From positions 1 through 28,540 of the forward strand of contig CAYGWJ010000351.1 in NCBI GenBank assembly GCA_964353405.1: 28,540 nt of DNA, written 5' to 3'. The first letter of the stretch is position 1. Each line of letters begins with the position of its first letter. This DNA is from JBGLNJ01 sp964353405. Its GTDB lineage: Bacteria; Chloroflexota; Anaerolineae; Fen-1058. A model generated the notes under the pieces. The model ran no database searches. It was given only the letters and a program-made list of their open reading frames with translations, and was not told the origin of the DNA. The translations under genes and the position numbers were made by a program. This document shows, piece after piece, positions 7,086 through 15,848 of the stretch.

Positions 7086-9143
7086 GTGACAACTGCGCGG
7101 CGTCTGTGGCTCATCGAACTGGCGTGCGTGACCGGCCTGCTTCTGCTGGCGGCGGCCCTGCGTCTGTATCGTCTGCAAGATTTTCCGTCCGGCTACCACA
7201 ACGACGAAGTCACCGATGCACACATCGTCGAGACGGTTGTCGCGGGCCGGAGGGCGATCTACTTTCCCGAAGACACCGGCAGCGAGCCGCTCTACATGTA
7301 CTTTTCTGCGCCGTTCGCGGCGGTGCTAGGCCCTACAGTTTTTGCGCTTCGATTACCCTCGGTATTCCTGTCCATGGTTGCATTGTGCGCGGTGTGGGTC
7401 TTGACGCGCCGGTTGTTCGGCCGGCTGGCGGCCGGTGTTGCATTGGGAGCGATGAGTGTCTCGTGGTGGAGTGTGTTGTTGGGGCGCATCACACTGCATG
7501 TCGCTCCGGTCGTGCCAATGCTGGCGCTGGCATTGTACTTTTTTTGTCGCTCTATGCTCCCGCCCTCTGGACGTCCGCGCTCGACTCTCCATTTGGTCTT
7601 GTCCGGTTGTTTCTTTGCGATGGCTTTTAACTCGTACACTGCCGCGCGCATGGTGCCATTCCTGGTCATGGCGCTCCTGGCGTATCTGGCCCTCGTCCGG
7701 CGCGACTTGATTTTCGCTCGTTGGCGTGGATTGCTGGCGCTGGCCGTTGTCGCAGCAGCCCTATCGTCACCGCTGGTCATTTACCTGCTCACGCACCCTG
7801 GCGCAAAGCAATTGACCTATTCGGGTTTTGATGTGAGTCAACCTATCACCGACTTGCTCGCCGGCAAACCGCAGCTCGTGATCGAGACGACGCTGCAGAC
7901 GCTGGGAATGTTTGCCTTCGTCGGCGACCCGCTGCCTTACTATGATATGCCGGGGCGCCCGCTGATGGAACCTGTGGGCGCGGCGTTGTTTCTTCTTGGT
8001 ATAGCCACGCTCGTCTGGCGATGGCGCGAGCCGCGCTGTGGCATTGTCTTGATTGGATTGCTGATCACGCTGTTGCCGGGGATGCTCAGCCAGCCCGCGC
8101 CGAATTATGCGCGCACCGTCGGTGCGATGGCGCTGGCGTTTGCCGTGCCGGGGATCGGCGCGGACGTGATCTGGCGTGCGGCCGGAGCGCGCTGGGGTAA
8201 AGCAGCACAGTGCATCGGCGCGGTGACGCTGGCTGCCTTGTTGTTTGGAAACGCCGCCTGGCTCGCACGCGATTTCTTCATCGTATGGCCTGCGCAAGCC
8301 GAGACGCGCTGGTGGATGCAGACAGGCTTGAAAGAAGTGGCCGGCGCCCTGACCGCCGATCCGCAGCGTGGTCCTGTCGCGGTTTGCGTCGAGTCCCACC
8401 TGATTGAGGAACGTGTCGAGTGGTGGAGACCGGCGTGGTGGATCTATCATTACCTCTCATCCGCCACGGAGCAAGATGTGCGCTGGTACGATTGCACCGA
8501 ATCGGTCGTCATTCCGACGAGCAATGCTCCCAGGTTCGCTTTCCCTGACGTGGGATCGCTTGACCAACTGAATGGCCTGCCGATTGCACGATGGATGCAA
8601 GTCGCACCAGTGCAAGACGCAAAGCGGGCAGGCAACAGCCTGGTGGTGACGACGGCACCGATCACGGCCTGGTGGGAGGACATGGCGCGGCTGGCCGCCG
8701 AATCGCCCGCAGCCTGGCCGCCAGAGGCCAATCGCAGCGGGGACGTCTGGCCGCCAGTGGATTTTGGACACGTGATGCATCTGAATGCGTACCAGGTGCA
8801 AGGCCGCGCCGCTGCGGGAGCTGTCATCACGGTGACAACTTACTGGCAAGTGGATGCGCCGCTGGAGCCGCGTCTGGCACTCTTTACTCACGTTATCACT
8901 GGCACGCACATTGCCGCGCAGGTTGACCACCTGGCGATCACCTCGCAGAGCTTGCAGCCCGGCGACGTGTTTCTTCAGGTTCATCATCTGAAATTGCCGG
9001 AAGACATGGAGCGCGGATGGTACTGGCTTTCCGTAGGCGTCTACTCACAAGACACAGGCACTCGCCTCAAGGTTTATGAAGGCTCAACGCCGGTTGCCGA
9101 CCGGCTGTATCTCAAATTGATCCGCGTGGGGCGAGGACGATGA
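7086..9143 (+). CDS. GT39-like membrane glycosyltransferase with one C-terminal YWQ module
   Basis: A 685-residue product from a GTG at 7086, with AGGAA 7 nt upstream. The N-terminal helix is followed by the first extracytoplasmic loop with Asp40-Glu41 in YHNDEVTDAH, the acidic motif that acts as catalytic base in GT39/ArnT-like GT-C enzymes, and then about ten hydrophobic helices to about residue 400. Such enzymes use a polyprenyl-phosphate sugar on the outer membrane face. Residues about 430-555 are an extracytoplasmic domain. Residues about 561-685 are a beta-sandwich containing ITVTTYWQV and ending in a DTGTRLKV-type strand, the same module found in three of the four GT genes that follow. 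It overlaps the next gene by ATGA, so translational coupling is expected. Acceptor unknown. Confidence 0.82.
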   Translation: MTTARRLWLIELACVTGLLLLAAALRLYRLQDFPSGYHNDEVTDAHIVETVVAGRRAIYFPEDTGSEPLYMYFSAPFAAVLGPTVFALRLPSVFLSMVALCAVWVLTRRLFGRLAAGVALGAMSVSWWSVLLGRITLHVAPVVPMLALALYFFCRSMLPPSGRPRSTLHLVLSGCFFAMAFNSYTAARMVPFLVMALLAYLALVRRDLIFARWRGLLALAVVAAALSSPLVIYLLTHPGAKQLTYSGFDVSQPITDLLAGKPQLVIETTLQTLGMFAFVGDPLPYYDMPGRPLMEPVGAALFLLGIATLVWRWREPRCGIVLIGLLITLLPGMLSQPAPNYARTVGAMALAFAVPGIGADVIWRAAGARWGKAAQCIGAVTLAALLFGNAAWLARDFFIVWPAQAETRWWMQTGLKEVAGALTADPQRGPVAVCVESHLIEERVEWWRPAWWIYHYLSSATEQDVRWYDCTESVVIPTSNAPRFAFPDVGSLDQLNGLPIARWMQVAPVQDAKRAGNSLVVTTAPITAWWEDMARLAAESPAAWPPEANRSGDVWPPVDFGHVMHLNAYQVQGRAAAGAVITVTTYWQVDAPLEPRLALFTHVITGTHIAAQVDHLAITSQSLQPGDVFLQVHHLKLPEDMERGWYWLSVGVYSQDTGTRLKVYEGSTPVADRLYLKLIRVGRGR

Positions 9144-11419
9144 ACGCGCGGCTCAAGACTCACTGGCCCTTAATCGTCATCCTCGCGCTAAACGTGGCAC
9201 TCTCGCTGGTGTTCAGTCTGGTCAATCCGCTGTATGAATCCACCGACGAGCTGCACAACTATCGCTACACGCGTTACATTCTGGCAACGGGCAGGTTGCC
9301 TGAACTCGATCCGGACCAGCCGCGCATTCAGGCACATCACCCGCCGCTGTATTATCTCCTCGGCGCGGCGGCCACGTTCTGGATCAAGCCCGATAGCGCA
9401 TGGGATTACGAGCCGGCGTGGAATCCATACTGGGGCTTTCACGATTGGCAAGTCGGCGCGGACAACAAGAATCATTACCTGCACGACCCGGAGGAAGCAT
9501 TCCCGGCGACGGGCACTCCCTTGGCCGCTCGGGTGGCGCGTTGGGTCAATGTCATTTTGGGCGCGTTGACCGTCGGCGTGACTTACCTCACCGCCCGGCG
9601 TATCTTCCCTAAAGAGGACGTGTTGTCTTGGGGCGCGGCGGCGATTGTCGCGTTCAATCCGCAATTCCTCTACCTTTCGGGCGCAGTCAATAACGATGTG
9701 GCGGCCGGGTTGGCCGGTTCGGCGATAGTGCTGGCGTGCGTGGATCAGGCTGGGCGTCCCCTCACACTTGGTCGCGCGGCTCTCATGGGCTTGCTGTTGG
9801 GACTGGCGCTCAACACCAAATTCAACCTGGTGTTCATGCTCGCCGTGATCGAGCTGGCATTTGTTATTGCAGCGCGGCGAGAACGATCGTGGAAAAAGTG
9901 GCTGGCGGCCAACCTTGTGCTGCTGACGGTAACGCTGGCGCTTTCGGGCTGGTGGTTCGTCCGCAATCAAATTCTGTATGGCGAGCCGACCGCCATCCGC
10001 CGCACGAACGAGTTGTGGGGTGGGCGCGACCCACAGCACAGTTGGGGCGCGGCGCTGCTCGAGCTGCCCTATGCATGGTCGTCGCTATGGGGACGCTTTG
10101 GCTACGGCCAGATTCCAATGCCGGCATGGATTTACACAGTGATTCTCGTCGTGACCGTTGCCGCATTCATCGGTCTGGCCGTCCTGCTGGTTCGGCGGAT
10201 TGTTTCCCGCAGAGGCCAAGGGAAAGCAGGGGGCACAGGGGAACTGAATGATGCCTTCCCTGACCTTCGCTCGCCGGTGGCGTCTGCGGTAATATCCTGT
10301 GCTGTCCTCGTGTTTGCAGGGATGGTGCTCGGATATATGCTCATCAGCACCGCCGGGCCGATGGGACGCTTCTTTTTCCCAGCCCTGCCTGCACTGGCGA
10401 CGTTGATAATGTTGGGACTGAGCCAGTTGGTTTCGAAACGCCACCTGACCATTTTGTCATCTGGGGTGGCCGTGGCGATGTTGGCGTTGGCGGTGTATGC
10501 GTTGGTTGGCATCCTCGCCCCAGCCTACGCGCGGCCTGCGCCGCTGACCTCACTGCAAGTCTCGTCAATTCCGCATCGGCTCGACGTGATGTTTGGCGAC
10601 AAAGCCAGGTTGTTGGGCTATACGGTGGATCGAGACACACTGCGCCCCGGTCAACAGGTTGCCGTCACATTGTATTGGCAGGCGCTCGCGGCGATGGACG
10701 AAAACTATGCCGTGTTCGTTCACCTGGTCAATTCAGCCGGCGCGCTTTCCGCTCAACGCGACACTTTTCCCGGCTTGGGCAATTTTCCGACCAGCCAATG
10801 GAAGCCTGGTGACATGTTTGCGGACACATATCGCGTGGACGTTGGCGAGACCGCCTACGCACCCGACGAGGCTGTCGTGCAAGTCGGATTGTATTTGCCC
10901 AATGGTCCTCGCCTGATGGCGTTCAAGCCTGATGGCTCATCTTTGGACGATACGGTGAGTCTCTCGCCGGCCAAGCTTGTGCCGCGCGCAGGCGAGTATC
11001 CCAATTCTGTGCGGGTCAACTTTGGAGACAAGCTTGCCCTCCTGGGTTACGATATGAGCGCGCGCGCCATCCGGCCCGGCGAGACGATCAGTGTGACACT
11101 TTACTGGCAAGCGCTCGCGCCGATGAAATTGGACTATAGCGTGTTCATGCACCTCACCAGCACGAGCGGCGAGATTCCCGTCAAAAATGACAGCTTTCCA
11201 TACACCAGTCCCAAGCGCACGCGTCGGTGGATGACCGGGCAGGTGATGCAAGAAGTGCGCGCGCTGGCGATTCCAGACTATGTGTTGCCGGGGCTGTACA
11301 ATATTGACATGGGCGTCTTTTCGGTGAATACGGGCGACCGTCTGCCCATTGTCGCGCCTGACGGTCACTATATGAGTGAAGAGATGACTCTCCTCCAGGT
11401 GCGCGTGGTAGGCAAGTAA
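9140..11419 (+). CDS. GT-C membrane glycosyltransferase with two C-terminal YWQ modules
   Basis: A 759-residue product; its ATG overlaps the previous stop as ATGA. The first loop carries Asp36-Glu37 (YESTDELHNYRYTRYI) and a downstream HHPPLYYLLG, patterns of ArnT/GT39-like and related GT-C enzymes; about ten membrane helices reach residue ~465. A hydrophilic patch at about 354-372 (RRGQGKAGGTGELNDAF) looks like a small repeat-derived loop. Residues about 473-620 and 623-759 are two tandem beta-sandwich modules, each with a VTLYWQAL.P/AM core and a Y.VF.HL strand. The second ends with RLPIVAPDGHYMSEE. The two-module tail is closely similar to that of the 744-residue protein although the membrane halves differ. 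Role inferred: surface glycan or glycoprotein synthesis. Confidence 0.82.
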   Translation: MNARLKTHWPLIVILALNVALSLVFSLVNPLYESTDELHNYRYTRYILATGRLPELDPDQPRIQAHHPPLYYLLGAAATFWIKPDSAWDYEPAWNPYWGFHDWQVGADNKNHYLHDPEEAFPATGTPLAARVARWVNVILGALTVGVTYLTARRIFPKEDVLSWGAAAIVAFNPQFLYLSGAVNNDVAAGLAGSAIVLACVDQAGRPLTLGRAALMGLLLGLALNTKFNLVFMLAVIELAFVIAARRERSWKKWLAANLVLLTVTLALSGWWFVRNQILYGEPTAIRRTNELWGGRDPQHSWGAALLELPYAWSSLWGRFGYGQIPMPAWIYTVILVVTVAAFIGLAVLLVRRIVSRRGQGKAGGTGELNDAFPDLRSPVASAVISCAVLVFAGMVLGYMLISTAGPMGRFFFPALPALATLIMLGLSQLVSKRHLTILSSGVAVAMLALAVYALVGILAPAYARPAPLTSLQVSSIPHRLDVMFGDKARLLGYTVDRDTLRPGQQVAVTLYWQALAAMDENYAVFVHLVNSAGALSAQRDTFPGLGNFPTSQWKPGDMFADTYRVDVGETAYAPDEAVVQVGLYLPNGPRLMAFKPDGSSLDDTVSLSPAKLVPRAGEYPNSVRVNFGDKLALLGYDMSARAIRPGETISVTLYWQALAPMKLDYSVFMHLTSTSGEIPVKNDSFPYTSPKRTRRWMTGQVMQEVRALAIPDYVLPGLYNIDMGVFSVNTGDRLPIVAPDGHYMSEEMTLLQVRVVGK
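10556..11419 (+). repeat. Tandem YWQ module pair, copy 1 (domain repeat)
   Basis: Coding repeat. The protein segment beginning VSSIPHRLDV and ending in the C-terminus is homologous throughout to the segment encoded at 14985-15848: SSIPHRLDVMF/ASIPHRLDVSF, LVNS.GALSAQRD, NFGDK.AL.GYD, PYT.PKRT.RW and RLPIVAPDGHY are shared. Each half is one beta-sandwich unit of roughly 140 residues. Confidence 0.85.
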
Positions 11420-11466
11420 TCCGGGGTCATTCCAACAAGTATTGGTCGGAAACTGCGGAGCACAAT

Positions 11467-13545
11467 GTGTTTGATTCCTTGAGACGGCATCGTAGCAGCT
11501 TGCTCGCTATAGGACTCTTGGGGCTGCTAACGTTTGTAACGCTCGATAACCTGATCCTGAACATGGGGACAGCCATCCCGGACTCGCACACGCCGGATCG
11601 TGACGATGCGATTTTCTATTGGAGTCTATGGTGGTTCAAATATGCCGTCCTGAACCTGCGGACGGACCCCTTCTTTACCAACTATATCCTGTTTCCCAAC
11701 ACAGTAAATCTCTCTATGCACTCACACGTTTTTACGCTGGGATTGCTCTCCCTGCCATTCCAGCTTTTCTTGGACATGCACTGGATTGTGAACGGCTGGA
11801 TTGTCCTCTCGTTTTTCCTGTCGGCTGTCTGCATGTATGTTTTTCTGCGCAGTCGTTTGGAGAATGTGTGGATAGCGATCTTGGGGGCCACACTGTATGT
11901 CTTTAGTGCCAACATGGTATGGCGCGCCACCCATGTCCATTTGAGCGTGATGACGTTGTGGTGGTTCCCGCTGAGTCTCTTGCTGTGGGACAAGGCATTG
12001 GAGCGGCGCTCGGTGGGCTGGTCGGTGGCGCTGGGTATCTGCATTTATCTGGCCTTTATGACCTATTCCGAGCTTTTGTTGTGGATGGTGTTGACGCTTG
12101 GCCCCTATATGTTGTATGGCCTCTTTAACCAGCGGACATGGCACGCACGGTGGCAGGTTGCCGGCCTGGGCGGCATAGCGGTCCTGGCAGCCTTACTGCC
12201 TGCGCTGGTTGCGCCGTTACCGCAAATGCGGCAGCTACCCTGGAATGAATATGCCTGGCAAGATGTGAGCTATGTTCAAAGTCTTGCCACATCTCCCTCG
12301 GATTTGTTCATACGTCAAGGGTTGGACACCGACAGCACGATGGGCCAGATTCTGCCAGCCCTGGCGCTGATTTGCCTGGCTTTCACTGGCAGGCGGCGCG
12401 AGCGATGGTTGTGGTTCGCTGTCGGGCTGTTCAACGTGATTCTGGCGTTGGGACCCTATCTGGGCGAGCCGGCTCGCCCGTTACCGTTTGCACTGCTCTA
12501 CCGTTTCTCCCAGGGCCAATACCGCACACCTGGCCGCCTCTTAACGCCAGCTACGTTGGGGCTGGCTGTCTTTGTCAGTCTATCGCTGGCCAACCTCTTT
12601 GACCACGTACGTAACCGAAGGGTGCAGGTGGGCATCCTAACAGCGATTCTCTTCGCTCACGTGCTCAATGCCGGCCTTCTCGCGCCGTTTCCCGTTTTTA
12701 CTGCGCCCGATTATCCTATTTACCGTGTGATCGGCGCAGATCCGGAGGATCACACCTTGCTCCAAGTACCGATCGGCGTGGCAGGTAGCATGCGCATCAT
12801 TGGCCCGGCCGCCCCTTTGCACTATTACGGGCGTTTTCACCACCAACGGACGATCAATGGCACAGTATCTCGTCTGCCCGCCCCGCAACTTGATCGGTAT
12901 GAGCGTACCCCTTTCCTGTTGGCGCTGGCATTGGGAAATCCTTTGCCTCCTTTTGAGGAAGCGCGAGCCGAGTTTTTGCGGCGACTCAAGAACTGGGACA
13001 TTCGCTATGTGGGCGTCCATAAGGATTTGATCGTAGGAGACTATGCTCGCTCGTTTATCGAATTCTTTAACGAGCAGCCCGAGATATGTGCGTTTTACGA
13101 GGACGCCGAAACAATCGGTTATCGCGCGATTAACTCGTGGGCCGACTGCCCTCGGCCCGATTTTCTGAGCGTGCCTTCCAATGGCACTCTCGACTTGGGC
13201 GAGCCGGGTGATGACCGCTTTGCCGGCCTGGGTTGGTATAATGCTGAGGACATTGGTGGAGTTAGAGCGCGCTGGGCGGGTGAAATTCAAACCTCAACTT
13301 TGCGGGTGGCGCTGCCGCCGCGAGATATCCACGTTCGCTTTCGTGCGATGGCTTATCCCACCGACCAAACTGTAGCTGTTAGGGTCAATGGACAGCTAGT
13401 GAGCGTGGTCAAGCTGGCTGAGGATTGGGCCGACAATGACATCACTGTGCAAGTCCATGCTGCACGAACGAAGCCCAAATGTCATCACGCTGACCCATGC
13501 GCGCCTAGAGTCAGCTTTTGGACGCACGGGCGGCAAAATGTCTGA
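11467..13545 (+). CDS. GT-C-like membrane glycosyltransferase, 3' end frameshifted
   Basis: 692 residues as read, from a GTG at 11467 with GGAG 6 nt upstream. Asp44, Asp46 and Asp47 (HTPDRDDAIFYWSLWW) lie in the first external loop, followed by FFTNYILFPNTVNL and about eleven hydrophobic helices to ~residue 400. This is the layout of uncharacterised GT-C proteins common in Chloroflexota. Residues about 560-660 are a beta-sandwich (AMAYPTDQTVAVRVNGQ) that differs from the YWQ module. After VQV at about residue 663 the reading becomes basic and cysteine-rich and stops at 13545. The frame one base later continues to 13600 and looks like the natural end of this domain. The gene is therefore probably full-length to 13600 with a one-base indel, either real or an assembly error. 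It has no YWQ module, unlike its four neighbours. Confidence 0.78.
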   Translation: MFDSLRRHRSSLLAIGLLGLLTFVTLDNLILNMGTAIPDSHTPDRDDAIFYWSLWWFKYAVLNLRTDPFFTNYILFPNTVNLSMHSHVFTLGLLSLPFQLFLDMHWIVNGWIVLSFFLSAVCMYVFLRSRLENVWIAILGATLYVFSANMVWRATHVHLSVMTLWWFPLSLLLWDKALERRSVGWSVALGICIYLAFMTYSELLLWMVLTLGPYMLYGLFNQRTWHARWQVAGLGGIAVLAALLPALVAPLPQMRQLPWNEYAWQDVSYVQSLATSPSDLFIRQGLDTDSTMGQILPALALICLAFTGRRRERWLWFAVGLFNVILALGPYLGEPARPLPFALLYRFSQGQYRTPGRLLTPATLGLAVFVSLSLANLFDHVRNRRVQVGILTAILFAHVLNAGLLAPFPVFTAPDYPIYRVIGADPEDHTLLQVPIGVAGSMRIIGPAAPLHYYGRFHHQRTINGTVSRLPAPQLDRYERTPFLLALALGNPLPPFEEARAEFLRRLKNWDIRYVGVHKDLIVGDYARSFIEFFNEQPEICAFYEDAETIGYRAINSWADCPRPDFLSVPSNGTLDLGEPGDDRFAGLGWYNAEDIGGVRARWAGEIQTSTLRVALPPRDIHVRFRAMAYPTDQTVAVRVNGQLVSVVKLAEDWADNDITVQVHAARTKPKCHHADPCAPRVSFWTHGRQNV

Positions 13546-13600
13546 CGACCGACTGCTCGCGGCGGCCTATGATTATCTGGTCTTTGAGCCAGTTCGTTGA
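13457..13600 (+). pseudogene. Out-of-frame true C-terminus of the 692-residue glycosyltransferase
   Basis: From 13457 the alternative frame reads MLHERSPNVITLTHARLESA and continues to ...AAAYDYLVFEPVR, stop at 13598-13600. This is a plausible final pair of beta-strands for a carbohydrate-binding-like sandwich, 47 residues long. The stop lies immediately before the GGGGGGA ribosome-binding site of the next gene, as expected for a compact operon. The frame actually joined to the gene ends 55 bp earlier. The frameshift point lies between about 13453 and 13457. Confidence 0.75.
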
Positions 13601-13613
13601 GGGGGGAATGTAA

Positions 13614-15848
13614 ATGGTGAACGGTGACCAGTCGCATGTCTCCAGTAGGGGGTGGTCACTCCACAGTAAAGCACGGCGTGACCTCACGCTGAGCGTGGCG
13701 GCGTTCTTCCTCGTGCTGTTCGCGTTGCTCACGCACACGCACATCAATTCGTGGAACGAATACTCGCGCTTGGCGGCGGTCGAGGCGCTGGTTGAGCGAG
13801 GCACGTGGGTGATTGACGATACGGCGCTAGGTCGGCTGACGGGTGACCGCGTTTGGTTGAATGGCCACTTTTACTCCGACAAACCACCTGTCTTTACCTT
13901 TATCGCTTCCGGCGTGTATGCCGTTCTTCATCGGGGCTTGGGTCTCGCCTTTGATCCGCACGAGTGCGACCCGCGCGCGCCCACGTGCTATTGCTTTGCC
14001 TTTCAATGTGCTCAACCGTTTGACTGGGCCTTCTACTGGATGACGCTGATTATGGTTGGAGTCCCTTCGGCGCTGATGCTGGCGCTGTTCTATAAAAGCA
14101 CCGGCCTCCGGGGCCTTGCCAATCTCCCGGCTCTCATATTGACTGGCGTCTTGGGATTGGGCACGATGATTTTGCCCTATAGCCTCGTCTTTACTAATCA
14201 TGTCCCGACGGCGGCGTGTTTGCTGGCGGGTCTTTATGCGCTCGTCCGTTCTCGTTCCGAAAACCTCGAACGCTGGTTATTTGCTGCCGGGTTCTTTACA
14301 GCGTTGGCGGTTGCGCTTGAATTTCAAGTCGGCCCATTCTTGTTGATTTTTCTGATGGTTGCGTTGTGGCGCCTTCGCCGCTCGGCGTGGCTGTTCATGC
14401 TGGGCGCGTTGTTGCCGCTCGTGTTGACCGCCGGGCTCGACGGGTGGATGCTGGGCGATGTGCTTCCGCCGCAACTGCATACCGCCGGATACAATTATCC
14501 CGGCTCGGCTTTGTATGGCACCGCGGGCGGCACGCACGGTTCTGCCAACCTGCTCGAGTATGCTTTCCGCATTCTTATGGGCGACCACGGCGTGTTGGCT
14601 TTCAGCCCGGTCGTGCTGTGGGCCATTTATGCGGTGGTAACCGTGCTTGGCCGGCGCGAGCATCCACTGCGCGGCGAGGCCATTGCCGTCGGAGTGGCGA
14701 GCCTGGCTTTGTCTCTCTACATCATCTTTTTCACTGATAACTTTGGCGGTCAGGCGTATGGTCCGCGCTGGTTCATCGCCATCACGCCGCCGTTGTTCTT
14801 TTTTGCCGCTGAGCCTGCCCTCTATCACTCCGTCCGGCGCTGGCTGATTTTTGCCGCGTTGAGCGCGCTGTCGGTTTTCGCGGCCTGCCAGGGTGCACCG
14901 AACCCTTGGGGTCCAGCCCTCCCGCCGCTCAGACTGGAAACGTCCGCGTCTTTGCTGGCGTGGCCCGTGCCGCTTGCACCGCAGCAGGTGGCTTCCATCC
15001 CTCACCGGCTTGATGTGAGCTTTCCGGGCAGCCCGGCACGCTTGATGGGCTACGCTGTAGCCGATAACGTGGTGCGGCCCGGCACTCCCCTCACGGTGAC
15101 GCTTTATTGGCAGGCGCTTACGCCGATGGCCGATCGCAATTCTATCTTCCTTCACTTGGTCAATTCGATTGGAGCCTTGTCCGCTCAGCGCGATAGGTCG
15201 CCAAGCTTGGGCATCGTCCCCACGAGCCATTGGAAGCCCGGCGATGTCTATGCGGACACTCACAGGCTCGACCCAGGCGAGACGGCTTTTGCGCCCGACG
15301 ATGCACTGGTGCAAGTCGGACTGTATCGCTCGAATGGCGCACGCCTGAGCGCGTACGATGCGAACGGGCAATCGCTTGGCGATTCCGTGATGCTTGCTCC
15401 CATCAGATTGCTTCCGCGCCCCGGCGATTTGCCCAATCCTGTCCACGTCAATTTCGGTGACAAGGTAGCACTGGCAGGCTACGACGTGAACACGCGCCTG
15501 ATTCGGCCCGGCGAGACTTTGAGCGTGACGCTGTATTGGCAAGCGTCGAATCAACTGCTGGTTGACTATAGTGTGTTTATTCATCTCGGCGATGCGCATG
15601 GCCAGGTCATTGCGGCGGACGATGGTTTGCCGTACACGCAGCCCAAGCGGACGACGCGCTGGACGCCGGGACAGTTGATGCGTGAAGTGAGGCTGCTCAA
15701 GCTTCCGGCGGACGCGCCAGCCGGCTTGTATGGAATTGAGCTTGGAGCTTTTAGCGAGACCGAGGGACGCCTGCCCATCGTCGCACCTGACGGTCACTAT
15801 CTCAGCGAAGAACTGGATCTCGTTCAGGTGCGTATAACAGGCCGATGA
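13614..15848 (+). CDS. GT39-like membrane glycosyltransferase with two C-terminal YWQ modules
   Basis: 744 residues from the ATG at 13614, preceded by a GAGGGGGGA site. The first helix (about 24-40) is followed by INSWNEYSRLAAVEALVERG, where Asn48-Glu49 replaces the usual Asp-Glu of the first loop, and then by FYSDKPPVFTFI, the KPP motif typical of PMT/ArnT-like GT-C enzymes. About ten helices reach residue ~440. Residues about 457-605 and 609-744 are two tandem YWQ modules whose sequence follows the 759-residue protein closely to the last residues (LPIVAPDGHYLSEE). The stop overlaps the next start as ATGA. Substrate unknown; the substitution Asp to Asn in the acidic pair may only reflect a subfamily difference, since the adjacent Glu remains. 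Confidence 0.82.
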   Translation: MVNGDQSHVSSRGWSLHSKARRDLTLSVAAFFLVLFALLTHTHINSWNEYSRLAAVEALVERGTWVIDDTALGRLTGDRVWLNGHFYSDKPPVFTFIASGVYAVLHRGLGLAFDPHECDPRAPTCYCFAFQCAQPFDWAFYWMTLIMVGVPSALMLALFYKSTGLRGLANLPALILTGVLGLGTMILPYSLVFTNHVPTAACLLAGLYALVRSRSENLERWLFAAGFFTALAVALEFQVGPFLLIFLMVALWRLRRSAWLFMLGALLPLVLTAGLDGWMLGDVLPPQLHTAGYNYPGSALYGTAGGTHGSANLLEYAFRILMGDHGVLAFSPVVLWAIYAVVTVLGRREHPLRGEAIAVGVASLALSLYIIFFTDNFGGQAYGPRWFIAITPPLFFFAAEPALYHSVRRWLIFAALSALSVFAACQGAPNPWGPALPPLRLETSASLLAWPVPLAPQQVASIPHRLDVSFPGSPARLMGYAVADNVVRPGTPLTVTLYWQALTPMADRNSIFLHLVNSIGALSAQRDRSPSLGIVPTSHWKPGDVYADTHRLDPGETAFAPDDALVQVGLYRSNGARLSAYDANGQSLGDSVMLAPIRLLPRPGDLPNPVHVNFGDKVALAGYDVNTRLIRPGETLSVTLYWQASNQLLVDYSVFIHLGDAHGQVIAADDGLPYTQPKRTTRWTPGQLMREVRLLKLPADAPAGLYGIELGAFSETEGRLPIVAPDGHYLSEELDLVQVRITGR
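14985..15848 (+). repeat. Tandem YWQ module pair, copy 2 (domain repeat)
   Basis: Homologous to the segment at 10556-11419 over its whole length, including the order of the two units and the conserved blocks LVNS.GALSAQRD, WKPGD..ADT.R.D.GETA.APD.A.VQVGLY and VNFGDK.AL.GYD. The preceding membrane domains of the two genes are much less alike. Confidence 0.85.

Noticed and set aside
14277..15797. 506-residue minus-strand open frame opposite the 744-residue glycosyltransferase
   Set aside because: Arg/Gln/His-rich composition with no membrane or domain pattern; it mirrors the codon bias of the clear plus-strand gene.
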